Assembly (NCBI RefSeq): GCF_020740795.1
Contig: NC_067284.1
Coordinates: 94,293,440-94,357,439 of the forward strand
Direction: 5' to 3'
Length of the DNA: 64,000 bases
Origin: Apus apus
Lineage: Eukaryota > Chordata > Aves > Apodiformes > Apodidae
Shown: positions 53,800-64,000 of the stretch, one piece after another
Position numbering within the stretch: the first letter of the stretch is position 1
Layout of the letters: every line of letters begins with the position of its first letter
Notes under the pieces: model-generated
What the model saw: only the letters and a program-made list of their open reading frames with translations
What the model was told of the DNA's origin: nothing
Database searches by the model: none
Made by a program: the position numbers and the translations under genes

Positions 53800-54620
53800 A
53801 GTATTGCCATCAGCCTCTGCATGATTCCACGATTTTTTGGCAATGGCAGGAAGCCAGGCTGTTCTCATCCTGCTGCAGCCCATTTAAAGTTTAAGCTCGT
53901 TTTATAATGAAGCAAGGTGGTAGGAAGCTCGGAGCAACTGTTTCTAATTGTTGTGATTAGGCAGACGACAAGTAAAATGAGTAGAAGGGTACACACGGGA
54001 GGCCATTTTGACAGAGATCAACTTTCCTCTCCAGCTAATTTGCACATGACAATCCTATTAACCAGAGCAAAATAGAAAAGGGGCTCACATCAGAAGTTTT
54101 CACTGATAAATGACTTCTTTCCAGCTGCCATCATTGTGTAAAGATCCTACAGCTAGTGACAGGGCTCAGAATTTGTGCTCCTAAAGCTCCCTGTGGCACT
54201 GCTGCCTCCGTTACAGCATGCAAAAAAGTAACCTTAGCTAGAAAACCATGATGATCATACACTCCACTTTTAAAGATACAGGCAGAGGGACCGGCTCCTT
54301 CCTTCTGTTTTGGAGGGGGGGTTGTGCTTTTTTGTCTTTTTATCTTTGGTGATATTAATCTCCATTATTATATTCTCTCTGAACCAATAAATCCATTACA
54401 AAATAAAGGCATTTTCATCAGCTCCCTTCAGCTGCTTTGCCAAAAAAAACCCCTTAATTAGCCAGTATTTCTGTGCTACTTTGCTATAACCATTAGAAGG
54501 GTGAATCTGCCCCCAGCTGCTAATGATGAAAAAGTAATTTAAGGCTGCATATCTTCAAAGTATTAAAAATAATTATGCAACAGGACTGTTATGGGGTATG
54601 CTCACTTAACATAGCACAAA
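53800..54620. other. Candidate conserved non-coding block in EPM2A intron 2
   Basis: Mixed-composition sequence with few simple repeats apart from short G and T runs near 54315. It has clustered short words such as CTAATTTGCACATGACAAT, TTAATTAGCCAG, CAGCTGCTAATGATG and TAATTATGCAA. It resembles developmental enhancers in texture. No protein-coding frame is recognised. Inference only. Confidence 0.3.
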
Positions 54621-56204
54621 GAAATGAGATAAGAATTACTGAAGAAGAATATAAGGTTGCTTTGCAATGAAGGTGTGTGTGTGTGAGAGAGGGGAACAGA
54701 AGAAGAGATCCTCATCTGGGAAAGACTACACAACTCAGAAAATTTTCTCCAGATATTCTTCAGTGAATCTGTGCTTTTTACCTAATCTTAGACATGTACA
54801 GTCATGCAGATAAGGCAGTATTAAATGGATCACTGCTGCCTCTACAAGGGAAGATAAGTTAGCCTTTGGTGCTTAGATATTCATTTTCTGACAGCTGTTC
54901 TATCTCACAAACTTCCTCTGCCAAGCAAAGATTATTTGGGATTGACAAATTTGTGCTTTGGAATAAACAAGATCTTTTCTCTGATAGGGTGTTGGAAATG
55001 GATGCTTAAGATACAGATAACAATTGTCTGTCAGGCATATTATGTAGGTTGAGGGGGTTTCAGGGAAAAGGTTCCAAGCCACACAAATACCTACATATGC
55101 CTAACAGTGTTTATGAACCTGTACTATTCCAAAAGATACCAAGAGGAGGAAAACTTTCCCTCATACACCGCAACTTTCATGAGAAAAGGACAACTCTGCT
55201 TTCTACCCTGTAGGAGGGTGGAGACAAAAGAGTAAAAAGAGGAGGCAAGATGGTCAGGTTTGGGTAGCTGAAAGTAATCTGGAGAAATGCACACAAATCA
55301 ATACTTAGATTTAATGAAACTATGAGGTGGTTTGATTTCTTCAAAAAAAATTCATATCCCTTTGTCATCACTAACTGCTCTGGAACCAACACCAAATGCA
55401 CATGGCATATCAGAGCTAGCAGCACTCGTGCATCTATTAACCATCAACAAACTTGCTATCGTACCTATGACTGGAGATGAGGAAAAAGTTACAAATGTTC
55501 CCGAGTTCTTGGTGCCATATTGTTAACCACCAGTGTTAAAGCCACTGCTCCAAATACAGCCTGTGCTTTATCTGCAGCCCTAAAGGGTGGGTGCCCTCTT
55601 CTCTTCAGGCTTTACTGTCTTCTATTTCAGGGCAGGATGCTTCACTGGTGAAGCAGTGAACTCAAGTGAACACAAAAGAAGTACAAATATTTTAAGACTC
55701 GTCTAAGTTTTAGTATTTTTTTAAAATGCATTCACAGAAGTCATCTATAAGAGTTGTCACTAATCACATTTGTTGCTGCACATGAGTGATTAACATAACA
55801 CTCTAAAGTTCTGGTGCTGGAATATTTTCTTTCTGTTTCCCAGGAGATAGTCTTTAGTAAAGTAGTCCCAAACCAAACACATTACATATATGCATAGTGA
55901 CAAGTGTATGTGTTCAAGCACTTGAAAATTACAGTTCTTCATAGAGACAGCCATAAATTACCACTAGTCTTTTTCAGATGTGATACAACTTAACAAACTT
56001 GTACAGGCTGCAGGGACCCTTGAACTCAGAACTTCTCCTTTTCGTTGTCAAAAGTGACATTTAATTGCAAAGAGGTACTGAATCTTTGTTAACCTTCACT
56101 GTTACATACTACCATTAACCACTTCAAAGTTTGCTGACATTATGTCAGTACAGATTTTCTGTTTGAGTACTTGACACCAGCCAAACCCTGTACTTTTCTT
56201 TTAC

Positions 56205-56379
56205 CTGGAGTAATGCATAGCTTGATGTCCTGCAATATTAAAATAGAAGTCAGTTGTATGTTTCATCTCATCAGTATGTCCAGATACTTCAATCCAGTGT
56301 GCTATTGGGAGGCAGTAAACTCCATCTACTATGTTACTCTGGTTGTAAACACAACTTCGATCATGATGGGGCCCATTAC
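56205..56379 (-). CDS. EPM2A: EPM2A (laforin) coding exon 2, partial gene
   Basis: This 175-nt exon encodes laforin residues about 101-159 (human numbering), from GNGPHHDR through [12 protein letters not shown] to [10 protein letters not shown]. Laforin is a cytosolic phosphatase that binds glycogen through an N-terminal CBM20 domain and removes phosphate from it. This exon supplies the end of CBM20, including the conserved D107 and R108 of the HHDR motif, and the linker into the phosphatase domain. Seen directly: the acceptor is a pyrimidine-rich tract ending in TAG just above 56379, and the donor is AG|GTAAAAG at 56204. The first codon (Gly) is split after its first base and the last (Arg159) after its second, as in human EPM2A (c.302-476). 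Differences from human include C109 to S, N112-N114 region ENN to QSN, and G to A in LPIAHW. No frameshift or stop. Exon 1 should lie beyond 64000 on this strand. Confidence 0.96.
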
Positions 56380-57129
56380 CTAGAAAAGAAGAAAGGACAA
56401 TTACAGACTGTGTATTTGGAAAATCTTCCAAAAGATGTGCAGGAACTGTGAACTGAGTAGTTAAGGCCAGGAGTGCTGCTTGCTGCCTGTTCAAACTGTA
56501 TTTCCCATAATATATTATTAACACCTAAAACAGTTATAACAGAAGCGCTGCCACAAAGTGAATGTTCAGCATTAAGATCAATTTTTGCAAATTATAAAAT
56601 TAAAGATGTGTAAGACTCCCACAGCACCTAAAATTTCAAGAATCATTTATTTTAAGTTCCTCACTTTACGTCTGATAGCATGTCACCTCAGTGTTTCATA
56701 TTTCAGCTGTGTGACCTCCCTCTGGGCACTCCAGATTGCTCCAACATGGCACAGCAGCATCTCTGTACCTCAGGCTAACCTCTAAGGAAATTGCCAAGCT
56801 ACAAGAAAGACCTTGAAGAAAGCATGGAGTATAGCCACTCAAGATTAGAAAGGTAAAACTGCAAAGAAAGGTAGGACTGGTGACACTGGAGTTTTTACAA
56901 GCTTAAGGATTCAAGAAGAAAAACACAAATGTGAAAAGACATCAAATCCTGAAGAAGAAAAGCTAGTAGGTGGCAGACAGTAACCCGGCAGCAATGACGA
57001 CCTGTTTCAGGGAGCAGAGAAGGGCAGTACTTCCCCACCTCATTCACAGCTGCCTGGCCAACAAAGTCTCTTTAAGTGTCCTGCCAGGGACAGGATGCAC
57101 GCTGATACCTAGCCTAGCAGCTTATTAAA

Positions 57130-57215
57130 TCCCACCTGTCTTTTATGTTTGCTAACCAATAAACGATTCCTTTTGTACCCTTCAGATGCACACATTCCCG
57201 CTTACAAGGTCTGCT
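57130..57215 (+). other. Possible LTR-like 3' end with polyadenylation signal
   Basis: CCAATAAACGATTCC followed by a T-rich then CCC-containing end resembles the R-U5 part of an LTR. It lies in a locally GC-richer patch (about 56985-57215). No second copy is in the window and no borders or target duplication can be defined. Confidence 0.2.
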
Positions 57216-57414
57216 CATACACAGTAGAGTTGCCCAAATTGATCCAGAGAGACATGGTCACATCTGCAATGCTGAGTAATCATGATTACCTTAAATGACT
57301 TTGTCTAAAGCAAGAAATTCTTCTTAAAGTTTTCCATTGACACATTCATGGAAATTTTCTAGAGCAAGAACATTTCAGGAGATGTATTAAACCAATTATT
57401 AGAAAATAAGACTA

Positions 57415-57442
57415 ATATTTATTATAATATTTATTATTATTA
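57415..57442. repeat. AT-rich (TTA)n-like tract
   Basis: Interrupted ATT/TTA units in intron 1 (ATTTATTATAATATTTATTATTATTA split by small changes). Confidence 0.75.
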
Positions 57443-60400
57443 TGCCAGTCATACACCTCCCACCTTCCCACTTCCAACTGCTGCTGCTTGCAGTGCATGT
57501 CCTTCTGTCATTCGCCAGTTTTACTGTCCATCCTCTTCTCCTCCAGCTTTAATTCTTGGCTCTTTTTCTTCTTCCTTTTCCATCATCTGCCTTCTTAAAT
57601 GGCAGTAACCTCCTTGTCTTGGAATCTCTTAACCTTCACCACCATTCACTGCCTTAACTAGCCTACATCACAGATGAAAGCAGGGCCAAGAGTAAATTAC
57701 CATGAGACTTTTGTTTTCTTTTCTCCCTCAAACAGGTTTTGTCGAATCTCATTATGAAAAGCTTCCTTCTCTAATTGTTATTTATCACTGTTGATTTTTC
57801 TACACCACTCAATCTCACCCTCCCGCTGTGGCCTACAGTCAAACTAGAATCTCAAAAGGTATGTTTCGCCTGTAATACTTGAGTAAATAATAACTGCTTG
57901 CATTAGTAACATTTTTCATGAGAATTGCACAGCTCTTCACTACCCTTTACATTTTATACTAATCTATGAATTAACAATCCTCTTATTGCTCTTACTGAAA
58001 TACCATGTCTGTGCAACAAAATGTATATTAATATATTTCAACATATATATTAATATGTGTGTATTCATGTGACATTATTTCAGCTAGGAAAGGGAGAGCA
58101 CTACCATCTCAAATAAATTCTAATTTAGAGAACAGTATGATCATATTGAGCTGTTCAGGAAGCTGAATTCTCAATTTCCCTTGCAAAAGTTATGAAAGAA
58201 GGCAATTACCACAAAGAATCTGGATCTCACTATCCAGGCAATATCCAGATGATATGCAAGTGCTTCTTACAACAGTTTGCTTCACAAGATGCATTTAATA
58301 AATAAGTTTCAAAAAAAGAGAAAAATGTTGTATCAGTTCACATCATGCTTCTGCTAGCACAGTTTGTCACACAAAACCGTATTTTGGATTCCATAAAAAA
58401 AACCCACAACAAAACACAAGAAAACAGTTCCAGAAGTACACCTAGATGACAAGTTTGGAGGAGTAATGTAGAACTCATCAGTAATTGAGAACTGCTGTCA
58501 AAGGACTAAAGACTGAGTTGTCTGAAATTTACAAAATAAAAAATACATCAACCAGTGAAACCAACTTTCATTCAAGGTAACTGATCATAAACCATGTCTT
58601 AAATAGAAAACAATTAGCATCACTTACATGTTTTGTTATGTATTTGCAGAACATACAGGGCTAGGAAAACAGGCACAGCTTGGGGGATGAGCAGCAACCA
58701 TTAACTGGCTAATCCTCAGTTGTTTTTTTTTCCATCTCTATCTTTTTAAACCTTTCCTCATGAGTTTCCTCTGTCTGAAGCAGAGTGCATCAGCCTCATG
58801 ATATGAGGTACATCCAGGTAAAACATGTCTTAGTCTTGTTTTAGCCCCTTTATCTCTGCTGATGGAGCAGGCTCCTTGTGACTCCTTTGTGGAAGTTAAA
58901 TCACTCTGTCCAACTCAGAAGAATGGGCCCAAGACTTCTCACAAGTACAGGAAGAGTTTGTGCCAAGAACGAAAAAGCTTTCAGAGGCACAGGCAGGATA
59001 AAAATCTGGCACAGTAAGTAAAACACTTACTCTCCCCTCCAACACCATGAAAGGCCTTTCTGGATTTGGATCCCTGGAGTATGGGACTTTCCCACACCTA
59101 TGACAGTGCAGGGTGCTAGCTACAGGCAGCAACCAGCAGCACCAAAGACCACCACTTCCTTGCACCCTCTCTGGTCCACGGCTGTGTGTTTGGTGTGGTT
59201 GGTTATTCTGGGAGGAAACAGAGCACCTGACAAAGGCAGTGGAACCAAGCTCAGCAGAATCTGATTCTTCTCAGTGCATCAGAAAAGTGTTGCAGCCTTT
59301 TCTAATTTATTACCTTCTGCTCAGGTACCAGAGAGAAAAGAGAGAGGCCAGTACAGAGAAGTGCTGAGTCTACATGCATGCAGAGTCTGGTCACGCCTGC
59401 TCATGCCTGAAGCTGCTCACACCACACAAACTTCCTATTGCCCTTATTTCCCCCACAAGTCCCAGTTATCTGCAGTATCTGAAATGCTACCGCACCATTG
59501 GCTCTTCTAAGAGACTTCCTAAGAGGTCAGACTCAGAAGCCCTTTGCCACAGAAACTCAGCTTTATTACTTACTTCTCAAATGCATAAAGCATTTCACAA
59601 AATAAGTTACCAAAACTGAAGGCCTAGCACTGAAGTTTTAGTTCTATCTACAAGCTGGGAAGGCTATTCTGGCTACTGGGCAATGATGGCTGTTGGGATA
59701 CCTCTTTGGCACAGAAAATATCCAGGGTTGACTTTGCTGCAACCCAATGTGCTTCCAGGACCAAAAGTGCATGTCACATCTTTACCAGCACCAAAGTGTG
59801 CACCACTGGCCAGTGTCATGCATGTACCACTCATGAAGAGATTGAATGGTCAGAGGACTTCACATCCCTGTTACAAGCTAGGTGCTCTAGACTTCATTAG
59901 AAGGCAAACAGTTTGAACTACACTGGTGATCAGCACAAGTACATACTGCAGAATTCCTAGAGGAGCTGCAAGGCAAATTCTCACCAAAAGGAACCCTTTG
60001 GTGCATAAACTGTTCATGTAAATACATCTGTCCCCTTACACTGTCTTAGTCTCCCCAAGCTTACCCAAACTTGTATGAAGACTTCAAGATATTTTTAATA
60101 AATCTCCCATGACTCCATCAGCCTCCAGAGTGGGAATTCACCACAACTCCCATTTAAACACCCTGCTCAAACACAGCAGCCGTGCACCTCCTCACCAGCA
60201 TCTGCAAGGCAACAAGAGTACCAATCTCAGAACTCACACATTCCTCACAGCACACACCACCAGATCACTACTCCCAAGTACTTTTAATATGAGAAAAACA
60301 ATTATTTGGGTGAAATATATTATTTTTTATATAATCAAGAAAATATTGTGCAGCCTCAAAGATCTGGGAGACTTTAACAGCATTTCAACTTCTCTGTTCC

Positions 60401-63400
60401 TAGAGCCAGTGGTAAAAATCCCATCTGCTTTCCACTCGCCTGCTCATCTTTGCAGCAAACAAGCACAAATGCCCTCTGAGAAAGGCCACATTAGGAAACA
60501 CATTTTTACAGCCCAAACCACTTCTACATTAGTGGTTTTCTTCATATTTTTATTCATATTGCTCCAAGTGACAAAACATTTATTTAATTATTTATTTTGG
60601 AGAGGGAAATATACAATCACTTGAAAACACATAAAATTCAACCATAAAAAGGGTAAGCTAAGTATCTGAACAGTACTGCTCCTCCTGTTAATTGATCATG
60701 TGGATGTACCTAATTAAAGAACAAAAGAAACTTGGAAGAGTTTATGAGAAGATCCAGGTCCTAGTTTAACTGATAGGGTAAAATGCTCATTCCTCCAATA
60801 AGGTCCAAAATTATTTTACTTAAATTCTGTCTTTGTGACTCTTCACAGCAAAAATGCTTATCTGAAAGGGAAATGTAAAAATAATTTTCTATGAATTAAA
60901 TTATAAAGTTTCTTACTGCTTTTGCATTCCACTTGTTCTCTCTACTGTGGATAGTTGTGCAGTGGAATCCACTGATGTAGGTAAGGAGCTGCTGGAGAAC
61001 GACACAACCAGCAGCCCCAGCTACAGCTCAAGCCTCACATGGGGCTCTCAAAATCTGCACGACTGCACAAATGGTTCCTGGTTTAATGCATGTGAAGGAG
61101 GATTAAAGTGGCACATGAACACATCTAGCTGTACAAAAAAACAAGCAAAAAATTAAAACCAAAGATATGCATATAACTGGAGATAAATTGTGCTGGCAAA
61201 AGACAGAAACAAGAACAAAACAAAGGAAAAACAAGTGAAAATACAGTAAGAAAAAGATGTCCAAAGGTCAGGGACTGGAGGAAGATAAGCAGGGACCAGA
61301 AGAGGATCTTCTGAAATTTGAGCTAACCACATGCAGTGACAGAATACAAAGAAAAACCTCCAGGTATTGTCTTATTACAGCTGTACTGCAGGAATGAAAA
61401 AAGTATGATCCTACAGTCTGCTAACAGCACGGACTCATCTTTACACAGAGAACAACTGCACACAGACTGCATTATGTTCTAGAAGAGTCACACTGGTGAA
61501 ATTATCAGGTTGATCTTAAAAGATACTGAGCAAAATCTGAGTCAATGAAATCTCTCAGCACCATTAAGTGTAGTGAACAAAAAAAATGAAATTGAATGAA
61601 TGAAAAAGTAAGATTGCCTCTTCCACTGTTAATGCAGAGCTCTTTGTAGCAAAACCACTTGGTGTGCTGCTCAGCCACAGCTCTCCCAGCTGCTGGCTTG
61701 TTCAATGCCTTGCTGGAAGTTTCAATTTATTCCTGTTTTTTTACTGTGTGAGAGGAAGGTATATAGAATCTCCAAGGCACAGCAGCAGCTGTAGTGGTGC
61801 TGTGTAGCTCATGCTTGCCTTAGCCAGACCCTATGCCAAGACCTACAGCTTCCAAACCTCCAAACCCCAGCAAGGTCAGCACATTTCTCAGATCACTGCT
61901 ATCTTTGAAGGTTACTTAGATGATCTTTGATATGCCCATTAGCTTCAATGGCAATGAACACATCCAAACAGCAAGCAGCCAGGCAACTGTCGCATCACCT
62001 ACTTACAACTTCGTAAGAACAAAGACTTACTCTTATAATCTTGGGCATAAATTTTGCAGGCTTCACACAACAAGTCAAAATTTTAAGTATGCTTAAATAT
62101 AATAAGCAATGACATTTGAAACATTAAATGAGGTCCTTTAATAAAGTGAATTAACATCTTGAGTTCATGCATAGAAATTCTCCTGGAAGAGTTTAATAAC
62201 ATCATAAGCACTATGAACACTGGGGGCAGAGGAATGAGGAGAATTTGGGGAATATAATATTTATTTAAAAAACAAATAGTAATAGAACAACAGGAAATAA
62301 AGGGAAACACACAGGAAAAATCTCAGAAATTAAGGATTTAAAAGATTATGTATTTGCTAGCTTCCATATTTTTCATACCAACATTACAATGAAAAAAAAA
62401 CCTCAAGTCCAATTTTGGATGCAATTCTGAGTTATATGAATGTGCTACTGCACGGTGTCACTATCAGACATTACTCTAATTGGACTTCCATCACTAAACT
62501 TACAATATTCTAATTTACTTTACACCTTTACACCTGATTGTGTCATGAAAGTCTCCCTGCTGCCTAACTGAATGACATTCAATTTCTGATGTCTTGAAAT
62601 AAGATCTGTTTCAATCCCACCAAGGCTGAATGGCTATCGATTGTTAAAAAAGAGAAATGGGAGGCTGCCTGTCTTGCTGGAACTGAGCTATGTCAGGTAT
62701 TCTGGCAGTTTGAGTCTGTCACAGCGTCTTAGACTGGAGATACACCTTTACAAAATCATAGTTAAGCCCCTGATTAGCTGCCTTTTGTTTTCACACCCCT
62801 AATAAATATTGCCAAACAACACATTTTAAGTATTTATGTCATGTACTAATCCTTACTTATATGCTTAATAAAAATATACTTATTCTGCTTTTTAGTGCTA
62901 CTTTTTCTGTTCTACATAAACTGTCTTCCCTTTAGATTCTGAAAACTGTAGGTGAATTTCTTGTATTACATAAATACTTACTATAAGACAAAATTATTGA
63001 CTTGACAGTTAGTTCACTATGCTTTCTTCATGACTGGTTTAATTTTCAGAAATATTTTCTTGCATTTGCCATCCTAAGAGGTGTCAAAAAAGCAGACCAT
63101 TTTTATCATACAGCACATTTATCTCCTACAAGATTTAAAGAAGACTGTTTCAACATCCCATTTGGTAGGGCAGGTATCTGTAAAACCAGTGAAACAAGTT
63201 TTAAATCTATTAAAATCCAGGCTGAATTCAAGATTTTTTTAGTCTATTAGCCTACCCCTAAGAAAGTCTTTTTATGGATTATTTTTTTTTAATTATGCTA
63301 CAATTAGAACTAAATGGTGTAGAAGAAAGCCCTCCTCAGCACTTAACGCCGATAATCAACAAGACTTTTTAAATCAGAGATGATAAAATAAGATTTTTCA

Positions 63401-64000
63401 AAGGCAGCTTTCAAAAACGTGGGGGTTTTTTCCCTCTCTAGGTCTGCTTAGGCATCCTAGGTGTTTCTTACTGGCAGCTACTGTACCAAGGATTTTAGCC
63501 AAATGCCCACTCTAATGATGAAGAGTAAACCAGAGAAATGCAACTAAAAAGGAATTCAGCTCATATGAAGAGGTTCTTCTCAGACAGATGGTGGAAATAA
63601 GGAAATGCAGATCATAGAACAATGGCTTATAGCAACAAAATGTATAATGTAATACAGTCTTCCTAGCTGCTTTGATACTTTCCGTGGTATTGTAGTGCAT
63701 ATTACTGATGGTCACGTTATTATTGATTGCCACTTTTTAACAGACAAGACTACAGTCTACATCAACATAGTAACCAGGGCAAAGCATTAACCAAAGTATC
63801 ATCCCAATTACTTTTCACTTCCCTGTGCTTTTTGCCACTGAAAACAAATTCTCAACTGGTATTGCATCCTGCTGTAACTTGGAAATGAGGGCAGGGAGCA
63901 AGGTGGGGAATGGGAAATAAATAATTTGCATAACAATGCATTTAGCTTAATTTTACCATTAGAACCACACGTGCTTTAATTTGGCTCTCACAGCAGTCAG

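Larger units (their letters stand above)
36102..56204 (-). other. EPM2A: EPM2A intron 2
   Basis: This 20103-bp intron lies between coding exons 2 and 3. Donor and acceptor are canonical and the flanking phases agree. Inside are two ancient CR1 fragments (about 43750-44235 and 44236-44540), a perfect short hairpin at 46456-46489, A-rich and AAAT microsatellites, and a block around 53800-54620 that reads like a conserved non-coding element. Many open frames of 60-150 codons occur, none with recognisable protein motifs. No alternative coding exon could be supported by eye. Confidence 0.9.
56380..64000 (-). other. EPM2A: EPM2A intron 1, 3' part (continues beyond window)
   Basis: The acceptor AG at 56381-56380 implies that everything above it is intron 1, running off the window end. 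Exon 1 should code for residues 1-101 including most of CBM20, and I do not see it here. The open frame at 60109-60624 (171 codons) shows no recognised domain. The stretch contains TA-rich and TTA simple repeats (57415-57445, 58020-58070) and a possible LTR-like 3' end near 57150-57215. I see nothing else. Confidence 0.88.

Noticed and set aside
60109..60624. 171-codon open frame in EPM2A intron 1
   Set aside because: It looks like translated low-complexity intron ending in a hydrophobic run from T-rich DNA; no domain recognised.
1..64000. Prokaryotic-style systems, CRISPR arrays, tRNA or rRNA genes
   Set aside because: Gene structure with introns, CR1 relics and codon content show vertebrate nuclear DNA; no regularly spaced repeats or cloverleaf-type genes were noticed.

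Overview
The window is vertebrate nuclear DNA, AT-rich and mostly non-coding. The only gene I can support is EPM2A, which encodes laforin, the glycogen phosphatase mutated in human Lafora disease. It lies on the minus strand. Three conserved coding exons are visible (exons 2, 3 and 4 in human numbering) at 56379-56205, 36101-35860 and 34402-34122. Exon 1, which carries most of the CBM20 starch-binding domain and the start codon, must lie beyond base 64000. The visible exons keep the mammalian intron phases and lengths (175 and 242 nt internal exons). They encode the catalytic [11 protein letters not shown] loop and the general-acid PTPDMST loop, so the gene looks intact as far as it can be read.

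The organism is probably a bird, and likely a passerine. The reasons are CR1-type LINE relics, two related copies of an LTR of a kind I associate with passerine endogenous retroviruses, a compact 20 kb intron 2, and laforin residues that differ modestly from mammals. The species call is inference.

Layout: 1 to about 32000 is gene-free DNA downstream of EPM2A, matching the long gap between UTRN and EPM2A known in other amniotes. It holds one short LTR copy (8001-8398), simple repeats, and several stretches that read like conserved non-coding elements. 32.2-34.1 kb is the probable 3' untranslated region and downstream flank, interrupted by a second, longer LTR copy (33029-33720) in antisense to the gene. 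34.1-56.4 kb holds the three exons, a 1.46 kb intron 3 and a 20.1 kb intron 2. Intron 2 carries two ancient CR1 fragments arranged tail to tail, a perfect 13-bp hairpin and a candidate conserved block near 54 kb. 56.4-64 kb is the 3' part of intron 1.

Most of the open reading frames in the window have no recognisable protein content and sit in ordinary non-coding DNA. I found no convincing tRNA, rRNA, CRISPR array, prokaryotic operon or new multi-gene system. The points most worth checking are laforin sequence changes, the LTR next to the 3' end of EPM2A, and a few symmetric or regulatory-looking sites.
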